From Kalmanozyma brasiliensis GHG001 (Eukaryota > Basidiomycota > Ustilaginomycetes > Ustilaginales): a stretch of 64,000 nucleotides of DNA. The notes beneath the pieces were generated by a model, which was not told the DNA's origin, did not search any database, and saw only the letters and a program-made list of their open reading frames with translations. The stretch covers positions 188,853 to 252,852 of the forward strand of contig NW_015961960.1 of NCBI RefSeq assembly GCF_000497045.1, in the 5' to 3' direction. Positions 47,012 to 55,250 of this stretch are shown in pieces (position 1 is the first letter of the stretch; each line of letters begins with the position of its first letter). Made by a program: the position numbers and the translations under genes.

Positions 47012-48028
47012 GATGGCGGTTGCGTCGCTTGTTCACGTGCGGATCCCTAGGTATTGGAGTGGCGTGTTACTAGTCGGTAATATCGTGCCGAGTGGTGCGA
47101 GTGCAATTTCAATGCGATCGAGGCCGTGACGTCAGGATGGTGATGGTGGTATCGTCCCAGTGATCTTGATGAGCTGGAGAGTGTCACTTTCTCGACGTGC
47201 ACACACACAGCGCGCGCGGTTCTTGGGTTGAGCTGCAACAAAAATTGGCTGCGCGTTTCTTCCAGCTTCTTCTCAAGAGCTAGCTCAGAGGTGGAGATCG
47301 GGCAAACTTGGAATTCAGATATTCCCGATCTGGAGGGGAGTTGGCCGAGCTGTGCCGGAGACCTAGGCTCCACAAAGCACAGCGCACGCACCACGCCAGG
47401 CTCCTCACTGGCCCGCTTCGTAAGAGCTACTACGTTCAACGCATCACCGCACAGATGCTTCCAGCGAACATCATATGATGACACCTTGTTTTGCTATCAA
47501 CGGCAGACACAGATTGCAGTCTGAGGGCCAGTGAGACTCGAAGCGCAGCCAAACCTTAATCTGCTCGACCCACTAGCGTGGCTTAGCAGGGCGAAAGGGT
47601 TCTCTTTGTCTAAAATTGGCCATCAAGCCCAGCGCAGATTCAACTGAGACGGAGACTGAGACAGAGGCAAACGTCACGACTTTGAATGCACGCAACGCAC
47701 TTGGCACACGCACTTCTAACGCACCTCGTCGACCGCCGCCAATTCACTTGCAACAGTCACTCTGCCCACGCCATCACCAACGAATGCTCATTCCATTCGT
47801 CCACGACGCAGTCACGCTCCCTTCGCTGCTCATTTCTGGCCAAGCGCATCGGTCGCAAAAGCACCACAGTCTCTTCGCTCTATAGAGTCTGGCATCGCTG
47901 CTCCACCCTAGCCATCGCCCCTCATCATCTAGATCGTCTCAGCGTTGTTCTAGATCCACATCTTGGCAGCCCTACCCATCCGACACTCCCGCGACTCGCC
48001 TCGCTTCACCTCAATTCTGACATAGAGG
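47012..48028. promoter_or_regulatory. Divergent CCT3 / Ser-rich protein promoter
   Basis: 1017 bp between divergent starts. It contains a short GAGACNGAGAC repeat (about 47646-47668). No gene supported. Confidence 0.45.
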
Positions 48029-49612
48029 ATGGGGCTGTTCAAGTCACGCAAATCCGTCACCTACGACGCTCCGAGTCCCAACAAGCGTAATTCAACCCTA
48101 GAGGCTTCTGACGTGGTCGGTGCAGCACCCGAATTTGGCAGTCGACGTGGAGCATCGCACGCTTCCGACACCGCCTCGATTCTCTCACGTAACTCGAACG
48201 GCATGAAGAAGCTCTTCGGAAGCACCCGCAGAAAGGGGGCTCCCAGCATCGACGCCGACTCTTCTGCTCCACCCAGCAAGAACCTCGGCTCGGATTACTT
48301 CAACAGCACCAGCTCGAAGCGGGACAGCCGCTCCAGTCTGCATCAGCCTGCTGCCATTCTCAACACGCCTCCCGTCATCACCCCTTCGGCCATCTCCCCG
48401 TCCTTGAGCTCTCCTGCGGGTGGAGAAAGCTCTTTTGCTCAAGCCATCAGTCAGAGTGTCTCGGGCGGTCTGGCATCTCCGGCCGCTCCCTCAGGTCCGC
48501 GCCCTTCTGAGCTATTTGCAGGCAAGGGCGTACAGTGGAACGCAATCGACCTCACCTCTCGCGACATCACCAAGCCCACAGATGCTGCAACCACCAGCGT
48601 CGATCTGCAAAAGTTCCTCAAGGAGCGCCGTCAGTGGATCCCCACCTTCAAGGACTCGGAAGCTGTCGAGGAAGCTCCCATCGATCTGCCAAAGTCTCTG
48701 GACCAATTCTCTTTCGACACACCTGCCGAAGTCACCAAGTCGTCGGCTGGTCTCAAGGATCTGAGGGACCTCGAGGACACGCACAAGCGCAAAGCCGCGC
48801 TTCTCAACCCGGCTCCTCTCGCCAGCGCTGCCGACGGCACCATCTTTGAAGAGGCAGGTCCGAGCTCCTCGATCGTACCCAGTGCATCTGGGTCTGTCGC
48901 TACTCTCCCGCCTACACCAGCACAGCCCTCTCGCAATCAATCTTTCCGTGTCTCGAGTTTCGCCAAAAAAGACGATTCGGCAGCTCCGAAGACTGGCAGC
49001 GTCTCCCGCAAGCCCGCTCCCACACTCGGTCTCAACGAGGGCGGCGCACCTCTTTCTACATCGGCATCACGCGATATTACACAGCAAAGGACTTCGTTGC
49101 AAAAGGAGCGCGCGGACCCCGCAGCAGAGACAGACAGCCCGACAGAGCAAGGCCGACCAGCGAACGGCAGGGTCGATCAGATCAAGGACCGAGCTGGAGC
49201 TGCTGAGTCACCGCAAACCAGACCAGGAACTGCGAATGGGAGCATCCGCCCTTCCATCGATACGGCTGGATTCGCGACACCCACTGGATCGCAGACGCAC
49301 GAAACCGAGCCACCCACCTCCAACACACCTGCGGCGCTCGAAGTGCCCAAAACGCCTGTCGGTGCAGCACAAGAAGCGACGCAGGATTCGTTGAGCACCA
49401 TCGCACCGCCTACCAGCCCACCCCGCCCTCCGAAGAGTATCTCGCGACAGAGCAGCAGGGAGCCCGTCAGCAATGGTGTTCGCAAGTCTTCAAGCGCCTC
49501 GTTCGCCCCACTCGAGCCAGTGCGATCCCCTGCTAATGACGTGGTTCAGGCCGCGCCAGCCTTGCAGACCATCGTGCCTGGCACTGGAGCTGCTGTGAAT
49601 CGACAAGCCTAA
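48029..49612 (+). CDS. Ser-rich disordered protein with myristoylation-type N-terminus, uncharacterised
   Basis: 527 residues; no named family recognised. The N-terminus MGLFKSRKS fits the N-myristoylation pattern (Gly2, Ser6) and is followed by basic residues that could hold it at a membrane. Most of the protein is Ser/Pro/Ala/Thr-rich and probably disordered. One conserved-looking, helical block spans about 168-260 (GKGVQWNAIDLTSRDITKP, DLQKFLKERRQWIPTF, LKDLRDLEDTHKRKAALL). Several Ser-Pro/Thr-Pro sites lie near 430-490. It could be a signalling or cytoskeletal adaptor. The codon pattern and clean long frame support a real gene. It is followed in tandem by RCM1 after 317 bp. Confidence 0.78.
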   Translation: MGLFKSRKSVTYDAPSPNKRNSTLEASDVVGAAPEFGSRRGASHASDTASILSRNSNGMKKLFGSTRRKGAPSIDADSSAPPSKNLGSDYFNSTSSKRDSRSSLHQPAAILNTPPVITPSAISPSLSSPAGGESSFAQAISQSVSGGLASPAAPSGPRPSELFAGKGVQWNAIDLTSRDITKPTDAATTSVDLQKFLKERRQWIPTFKDSEAVEEAPIDLPKSLDQFSFDTPAEVTKSSAGLKDLRDLEDTHKRKAALLNPAPLASAADGTIFEEAGPSSSIVPSASGSVATLPPTPAQPSRNQSFRVSSFAKKDDSAAPKTGSVSRKPAPTLGLNEGGAPLSTSASRDITQQRTSLQKERADPAAETDSPTEQGRPANGRVDQIKDRAGAAESPQTRPGTANGSIRPSIDTAGFATPTGSQTHETEPPTSNTPAALEVPKTPVGAAQEATQDSLSTIAPPTSPPRPPKSISRQSSREPVSNGVRKSSSASFAPLEPVRSPANDVVQAAPALQTIVPGTGAAVNRQA

Positions 49613-49929
49613 TTGTTTCTGAGTCATGTAACAAAAGCGGCAGTGCCGTCAATCACAGTCAGTTCTTTCCATACCCAGCCTATCTCTAGCAGCGTCTCGT
49701 AACGCGAGACCAAATGTGAGCAAACCTGAGTAACGTCAGAAGCAGAGGCATAACAGCGTGTGGGCGAAGCTCTCGGAATACGGAATCGTCAAGCGGCGTG
49801 CGGAGAAAAAAGTGAGAAGAAACGCAGGACCCTGAACGGTTCTTCTTGACTTGGCTGCTCGTGTCGCTGCTTCTCCTCCTTTGCAACCTTCGATCAGTAG
49901 ACACATTAAGCCCAACGGGAGCAACAGTC
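49613..49929. other. Intergenic before RCM1
   Basis: 317 bp between tandem plus-strand genes. A TGAGTCA at 49620-49626 lies just after the upstream stop. The open frame from 49846 into RCM1 starts at TTG and was not used. Nothing else seen. Confidence 0.4.
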
Positions 49930-51636
49930 ATGGCTGACTTCTATATCCGCTCAGCGCGGTCGCTCGATCGTGTGCTGCGCGACGAGTGCTCGGTCAAAGC
50001 GGCCGCGTCCCCACACCCGGATGCAGGCCGAATCCTCGCGCTGCTGGTTAACTCGCTCGCCTTCCGCAGCGCTCTCCTGCACGCTCTGGGCGAGTCTCGC
50101 GTGCTCACTCTCGAGGAGCGCGTCTTCACCCTTGCGCCTCCTCCTACCGCTAAGGGCAAGGCGAAACCCAACCCCAAAGCGACCTCGTCGAAGAAGCCTC
50201 CTCCCAAAAGCAAGTCCGACCAACCGAGCAAAGAAGCCCTCCTCCTCGTCCTCACGCACGACCTGCTCTTCCAATCGCGTGGCATTCAAGCCGCGAAAAC
50301 ATGGCCACCCAAAGTCACCCTCGAGCGATACAAATCTGCGCTGCACGCATCGCTCGTCAAGCAGCAAATCCGTCAGGGCAAAGCGCGCATTTCCGACCTG
50401 CGCTCGGGGGCGCTCTACCACGAGATGACGGCTCGCATGCCACGGTGGGTGCGCATCAACTCCCTTCGGGCTACACGGGAGGAAGTGTTTGACTGGCTCA
50501 GCGAGCACCGTTTCACCCAAGTCACTGGGGAAGAAGTGGGGCTGAGAGAGTTCGCAGAGTCGCGCCACGTACCCGGGCTCCTCGCGTTTCATCCCAAGGC
50601 AACGAGCACGTTGTTAGCCAGCGAGATGTATAAGGAGAGCTGGGTGGTGTTGCAAGATCTAGCCTCGTGCTTTCCGGCGTACATCTTGGATCCGCCTCGT
50701 GGGGGTAGTGTGGTGGATGCAACCAGTGCTCCGGGCAACAAGACCAGCCATCTCTCCGCGCTTATGGCCCAACCGATGGGACAGGACAAGGGGAGAGTGG
50801 ATGCGTTCGAACGAGACCCGGTGCGGTATAGAACGCTGGTCAAGCGTCTCACGGCCGTAGGGGCGCTGCACACCTCGGGGGGGATGGGAAACGTCTTTGC
50901 CCAGAAAAAAGACTTTCTCACCACCAAGCCATCGGAGTATCCGCAGGTGACGCACATGTTGGTCGACCCCTCCTGCAGCGGAAGTGGCATCGTCAACCGC
51001 CTCGACTTTTTGAACGAAGACGACGAGGTCGAGACCGATCCTGCAGAGGGGGACGAGGGGATGTCCAAGCTCGAACGCCGCCTGGCGCAGTTGAGCGCGT
51101 TTCAACTGCTCATGCTCCGTCATGCGTTTGCGTTCCCGTCGTTGCAAAAGGTGGTCTATTCGACGTGCAGCATCCATGCTGCGGAGAACGAGGGCGTTGT
51201 GCTGCGCGCACTCGAGTCAGACGAAGCCAAGGAGAGAGGATGGACGCTGGCCCCACGAAGCGAGGTCATTCCAACCTGGCCGGTGAGAGGCGACAAGGCG
51301 GCGTGTGAGGGCAGAGAGGAAGTCGCGGACAGCGTCATCAGATGCGTACCTGGTGGAGTTGGGGACGGCGACAAGCCGAACGTGGAGAGCTGCAATGGGT
51401 TCTTCGTCGCATGCTTTGTCCGAAGCGCGACACAGGACGGGAATGCGAAGAGGGCGAGACAAGACGAGTCAGAGCACGATGACGACGAGGTGGCGGAAGA
51501 AGATGATGAAGAAACGGCTCAGGACGAGGGAGCAGATGCTGCGGCCAAGACGAGCAGCGGTAATGCAGCCGCGAACCGAAAGAAGAAGCTGCAGAAGCGA
51601 CGGAAGAAGCAGCGCCTGCAGCAGGAACAGCAGTGA
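49930..51636 (+). CDS. RCM1: 25S rRNA (cytosine-C5) methyltransferase, Rcm1/NSUN5 type
   Basis: 568 residues. A SAM-dependent NOL1/NOP2/Sun family enzyme; yeast Rcm1 methylates a cytosine in 25S rRNA in the nucleolus. ATG 49930 (MADFYIRSARSLDRVL) was chosen over the upstream TTG frame. An N-terminal helical domain with a Lys-rich insertion (about 75-100) precedes RWVRINSLRA (about 175-184). The methyltransferase core follows: VVLQDLASCFPAYILDPPRGGSVVDATSAPGNKT in outline (SAM motif I), then DPSCSGSG with Cys349 (motif IV) and YSTCSIH with Cys413 (motif VI, the nucleophile position in this family). The C-terminal 70 residues are Asp/Glu then Lys/Arg-rich, typical of nucleolar targeting. Family secure; NSUN5/Rcm1 subgroup likely. 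Confidence 0.92.
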   Translation: MADFYIRSARSLDRVLRDECSVKAAASPHPDAGRILALLVNSLAFRSALLHALGESRVLTLEERVFTLAPPPTAKGKAKPNPKATSSKKPPPKSKSDQPSKEALLLVLTHDLLFQSRGIQAAKTWPPKVTLERYKSALHASLVKQQIRQGKARISDLRSGALYHEMTARMPRWVRINSLRATREEVFDWLSEHRFTQVTGEEVGLREFAESRHVPGLLAFHPKATSTLLASEMYKESWVVLQDLASCFPAYILDPPRGGSVVDATSAPGNKTSHLSALMAQPMGQDKGRVDAFERDPVRYRTLVKRLTAVGALHTSGGMGNVFAQKKDFLTTKPSEYPQVTHMLVDPSCSGSGIVNRLDFLNEDDEVETDPAEGDEGMSKLERRLAQLSAFQLLMLRHAFAFPSLQKVVYSTCSIHAAENEGVVLRALESDEAKERGWTLAPRSEVIPTWPVRGDKAACEGREEVADSVIRCVPGGVGDGDKPNVESCNGFFVACFVRSATQDGNAKRARQDESEHDDDEVAEEDDEETAQDEGADAAAKTSSGNAAANRKKKLQKRRKKQRLQQEQQ

Positions 51637-51795
51637 ATGATCTTGGAGCACACGGACGCTTCACGACATCACACGCTTCACAGTCACTTCGCCGCAACGC
51701 AGACACGCGGTCTGGTCACGGCCCCTAAAAACGAGCGTTGAACGATTGACATTGTGCAATTCGCGGAATTTCTGATCCGACGATCAAGCCTACAC

Positions 51796-52782
51796 TTAGT
51801 TGGACGAGCTCGAGATGAAGAACCACTTGTCGATGCTAGCATCGATGGGCGCAGCAGGCTGGGGGTTGGCCTTGGGGATGCTAGCGACCTCCTTGTCGTT
51901 ACCGCCGACGAGACCCTTGGAGCCCTGGACGGCCGAGTTGGCGAGGCTGATCTCGCCGGCGTCCGCCTGGCCGTTGATGAGGCGCTTCCAGGCCTCGTTG
52001 CACTCGTGCACGATCTCGGTGGCGTACTTGCGGTTCTTGGCCTCACCGGAGAAGGCGAACTGGTTCTCGGGCTTTCCGTCGGGGATTTTGTAGATGCGGA
52101 ACCACTCGTTGGTGGCGCGGATGAGGCCGGGGAGGTGGCGCTCGACATCCTCAATGTCGTTGAGCTTGGAGGCGAGCGGGTCGTTGACGTCAATGACGAT
52201 GACCTTCCAGTCGGTCTCGCCCTCGTCGAGGAGAGCCATGACGCCGAGAACCTTGACCTGCTTGATCTGGCCGGTGTAGCCGACCTGCTCGCCGATCTCG
52301 CACACGTCCAGCGGGTCGTTGTCACCCTTAGCCTTGGTGTCGGGGTGAGTGTGGTGCGGGTCCTCCCAGGTCTGAGGGAAGGCACCGTAGTTCCAGATGT
52401 AGCCCTTGTGAGGGAAGCAGTTGCGAACGAAGCGCAGCTTGCCCTTCTTGGTGTCCTGCTTGAACGGGTTGAAGTTCTCCTCCTTGGAGATCTCGATCTT
52501 GGCGTTGGTCCATCGCGGGATCTCGACAATCATGTTGAGAATGGTCTTGCTCTCATCAGCAAAGAGAGGAACATCATGGAAGGGCGAAGCGGGGAGGCCG
52601 GTCTTGGTGTTCTCGAGGTAGACACGGTAGTCGAGCGTGTTGGGCGCACCGACGGCGCGGGTCTTGTAGTCCTGAGCGGAAGCCATGGTGTGAATGGGTG
52701 ACGAACCGTTGGACAGCTGACGAGCGGTCTGAGAGAGTCTACGGATCGATGTGGAAGCGCTAGCACGAACGGGTGACGGCAT
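51796..52782 (-). CDS. IPP1: Inorganic pyrophosphatase (soluble, family I), with possible mitochondrial leader
   Basis: 328 residues from ATG 52782, or 296 from ATG 52686. It hydrolyses pyrophosphate and drives biosynthetic reactions. The core is unmistakable: [50 protein letters not shown], then [11 protein letters not shown] (metal-binding Asp cluster) and [19 protein letters not shown] 52686 starts [17 protein letters not shown], the normal cytosolic start, in a strong ACCATGG context. ATG 52782 adds 32 residues ([20 protein letters not shown]) that are basic, Ser-rich and acid-free, like a mitochondrial presequence, but in a weak context. A 5' intron removing the upstream start is an alternative. 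Enzyme identity is certain; the start is open. Confidence 0.93.
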   Translation of the reverse strand: MPSPVRASASTSIRRLSQTARQLSNGSSPIHTMASAQDYKTRAVGAPNTLDYRVYLENTKTGLPASPFHDVPLFADESKTILNMIVEIPRWTNAKIEISKEENFNPFKQDTKKGKLRFVRNCFPHKGYIWNYGAFPQTWEDPHHTHPDTKAKGDNDPLDVCEIGEQVGYTGQIKQVKVLGVMALLDEGETDWKVIVIDVNDPLASKLNDIEDVERHLPGLIRATNEWFRIYKIPDGKPENQFAFSGEAKNRKYATEIVHECNEAWKRLINGQADAGEISLANSAVQGSKGLVGGNDKEVASIPKANPQPAAPIDASIDKWFFISSSSN

Positions 52783-53455
52783 ATACCTGATGTGGGTCAC
52801 AAGAGGTACGTGTTGGTGGTGGGAGGAAGAGGTGACGCAGCGAAGTGTTGATCTTGTTTCTTCTGAGGCACGCAGCCAATCGATGAAATGCACAGAGCGC
52901 TTCTTGATGCTTCTCACCCAACACAGACGCTGCAGTATTCTCTTGTGTCCGCGTTGCCCCGTGCCTCTCGTGCTTGGCTTTCTTCCACCTTCCAAATTCG
53001 TTTCAAGGCCTGGAAGGAAGTACAGAAAAATGTATTCAAACGCATGCGAAAGGAATTCAAGCTCTTCAAACAGGCGATACCAGATTCAAATCACGCCACC
53101 GGATCGGTCGACAGATCTCCCGATTCGAGTCCTCATGCTGGAAGCATGCTGTTCACCTGCCTCCGTTGACGCTCACGATTCGCACTGTCATCGAAGCCCC
53201 GAGCTCACGAGCGACAGTCGATACTGTCGCTCCAGTCGGTGGAAATGAGTGACAAGGCCTAGGAAGTCGAGCTATGTGAGTCAACCGGCCGGACCCCATG
53301 AAGGCCCAAACTGCGCTCTTGGACAAGCGCCAAAAGGCGTTAGAGAGCCTCATGCAGGGACGCGTCAACACTGCTGTGAAGGCACCAAAGCTTGTTCGAC
53401 CTTTGACCACAACCCCCAGCCTGCTTCCGCTCTCGCTCTGTCCACCTATTCCATC
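52783..53455. promoter_or_regulatory. Divergent pyrophosphatase / OTU1 promoter
   Basis: 673 bp between divergent starts. A TGAGTCA lies at 53277-53283, about 173 bp before OTU1. Two GATTCRA-type words (about 53090-53150) recall tRNA B boxes, but no cloverleaf could be drawn. No gene supported. Confidence 0.4.
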
Positions 53456-54577
53456 ATGATCCGCATTCGACATCCGCAAGGCACAACATCCTTCAAAGTG
53501 GACGACAGCAGTACCACGCTGGCTGAACTGCAAATTTACATTGCCGAGCAGTGCGGCATCGCAGGGGCGGACCAGGAGCTCAAAGTCGGGTATCCGCCAA
53601 AAGCCCTCCAGCTCGACTCGGTTGACAGTGCAGCACTTCTCAGCTCTGCAGATGTGGGGATACGAAAAGGCGAGCAGGTGATCGTTGCTCGCAAGGCGGG
53701 TAGCAGTAGCTCTTCTGGGGCTCCTGCCCCTATCGCTTCGAGGCCGTCTGCGTCATCATCATTCGGCACAATGGGCGGACCCAAACCGAACATCTCTACC
53801 GCAACAGGGCCCATCTCGTCGTACGGCCTCGGCGCAAGAACACTTCAGGATGGCCTCACAGCACGCGCTCCATCTTCCACCAGCTCCTCCTCCGCCGCAG
53901 GCGCCAAGAGCGTCACAGATGGCAGCGTCTCTGTCGCCATCCCTTCCTCCCCTTCCTCGCGTCTATCCCTCAAGGTAGTTCCCGACGACAACTCATGTCT
54001 GTTCAACTCTGTCGGCTATTTGTTCTCACAGCGACTCGGCTCTGATGTTTGCAAGAACCTTCGCGAGACTGTCGCGTCCGCCATTCGATCCGACCCGGAC
54101 GCCTACCCGGATATCGTGCTCGGTCAACCGCGCGAGGCGTACATCTCCAAGATCTTGTCACCGCAGACGTGGGGTGGTGCGATCGAACTGTCGATCTTGT
54201 CGGCGCACTTCCAGGTCGAGATCGACTCGATCGACGTGGCAACGGGAACGGTGCATCGGTTCGGCGAGGATATAGCGTACGAGAATCGTGGGCTGGTCGT
54301 CTATTCGGGAATCCACTACGACGCACTGACGCTCATCGATGACGGCAACGAGACGACCATCTTCCCCAACTTGACCGCACTAGGCCTGAAGGAGGACGAG
54401 GATGAAGTGCTTGCGGCGGCTAAGGAGTTGTGCAAGGAGCTAAAGAGGAGGCGGTACTACACGGACACGGCGAGCTTCAGTTTGAAGTGCAAACAGTGCG
54501 GAAAAGGGCTGACGGGCGAGAAGGAGGCGGTGCAGCACGCCAAGCAGACTGGGCACGGTGACTTTGGCGAGGTTTGA
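53456..54577 (+). CDS. OTU1: Ubiquitin thioesterase OTU1 (YOD1 type)
   Basis: 373 residues. A deubiquitinase that acts with Cdc48/p97 in ER-associated degradation. The start ATG 53456 (MIRIRHPQGTTSF) begins the N-terminal UBX-like beta-grasp domain (1-80). A Ser/Ala-rich linker (about 83-165) leads to the OTU domain with the catalytic Cys181 (PDDNSCLFNSVGY) and His287 (YSGIHYDAL), plus the preceding Asp178. A C-terminal C2H2-type zinc finger (CKQCGKGLTGEKEAVQHAKQ and following TGH) completes the OTU1 architecture. The domain order is exactly that of yeast Otu1 and human YOD1. It is cytosolic. The upstream frame from 53249 is leader sequence starting at a non-ATG codon. Identity is very secure. 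Confidence 0.96.
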   Translation: MIRIRHPQGTTSFKVDDSSTTLAELQIYIAEQCGIAGADQELKVGYPPKALQLDSVDSAALLSSADVGIRKGEQVIVARKAGSSSSSGAPAPIASRPSASSSFGTMGGPKPNISTATGPISSYGLGARTLQDGLTARAPSSTSSSSAAGAKSVTDGSVSVAIPSSPSSRLSLKVVPDDNSCLFNSVGYLFSQRLGSDVCKNLRETVASAIRSDPDAYPDIVLGQPREAYISKILSPQTWGGAIELSILSAHFQVEIDSIDVATGTVHRFGEDIAYENRGLVVYSGIHYDALTLIDDGNETTIFPNLTALGLKEDEDEVLAAAKELCKELKRRRYYTDTASFSLKCKQCGKGLTGEKEAVQHAKQTGHGDFGEV

Positions 54578-54779
54578 TCGAGGATCTTGCTTCTTGCCTC
54601 TCCTCAGGTGAGATGGGAATGAGCGGCGTGTCCCTTTATTGCTGCCTCCTTGCTGCAGCTACCCCACCAAATGCTTCAGAACAATCGATCTCATCGCACA
54701 AAGGGCAGCAAGAAGCGGCAGTCTGCATGATTCCACGGCAACGGCCACGCGTCTCGGCACGACTTTTGGCAGCTCGACG

Positions 54780-54788
54780 TCCCTTTGT
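54780..54788 (-). promoter_or_regulatory. ACAAAGGGA element (pheromone response element-like)
   Basis: Plus strand TCCCTTTGT; an exact match on the minus strand to the Prf1 binding consensus of Ustilago maydis. 463-471 bp before the carboxylesterase start. Confidence 0.6.
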
Positions 54789-55021
54789 CCCTGCAGGTCG
54801 GCGCCGCCACTTTCATTGTCGGAGATCTACGTCGACCTGGGCTGACATCATACAGCGGCATGTCAGCGGCTGTCAATGAACAGACGTAAGCGCTTCGATC
54901 GCCAACCTTGCCGTCGCCTGCATCCGTGGCCAGCGTGGCGATGTCTTGGTATGGCGAACAAAGGGTCTTGACTAGCAATGGCGTCCGCTCGGCAACGCTT
55001 GTCAAACACTGCTGAGCTCGA

Positions 55022-55030
55022 ACAAAGGGA
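55022..55030 (+). promoter_or_regulatory. ACAAAGGGA element (pheromone response element-like)
   Basis: Exact match to the Prf1 consensus, 221-229 bp before the carboxylesterase start. Confidence 0.6.
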
Positions 55031-55088
55031 CCGGAGTTGGGCGGCTAATTTGGCGCGTTGGTGGGGGTCGCTATACATCGTGGAGACG

Positions 55089-55097
55089 TCCCTTTGT
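55089..55097 (-). promoter_or_regulatory. ACAAAGGGA element (pheromone response element-like)
   Basis: Plus strand TCCCTTTGT; an exact Prf1 consensus match on the minus strand, 154-162 bp before the carboxylesterase start. Confidence 0.6.
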
Positions 55098-55250
55098 TCT
55101 TTCCCCTTCATTCCCGCTGTCGGAAGCCGTCAATCTGTTTCACTTCATTCGATCGGTCGAGAACCCATAAGACACGCACCTTCGTCTGCTGCCATTCACC
55201 TCACCTACACAAGTCTCACTGCTCTTCTTCCCTCCTGACCACACGCAACG

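Larger units (their letters stand above)
54578..55250. promoter_or_regulatory. Carboxylesterase promoter with pheromone-response-like elements
   Basis: 673 bp between the OTU1 stop and the carboxylesterase ATG. Five ACAAAGGG words occur at 54698-54705 (+), 54781-54788 (-), 54958-54965 (+), 55022-55029 (+) and 55090-55097 (-). Those at 54781, 55022 and 55090 extend to the full 9-mer ACAAAGGGA. No small CaaX-ending pheromone ORF was found in the gap. Confidence 0.7.

Noticed and set aside
53081..53155. tRNA-like B-box words (GATTCAAATC, GATTCGAGTC)
   Set aside because: The flanking bases do not form a T stem, and no A box or acceptor stem could be paired with them.
54578..55250. Mating-type a locus (pheromone and receptor genes)
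   Set aside because: The pheromone-response-like motifs raised this, but no seven-helix receptor gene and no short CaaX-ending ORF were found nearby.
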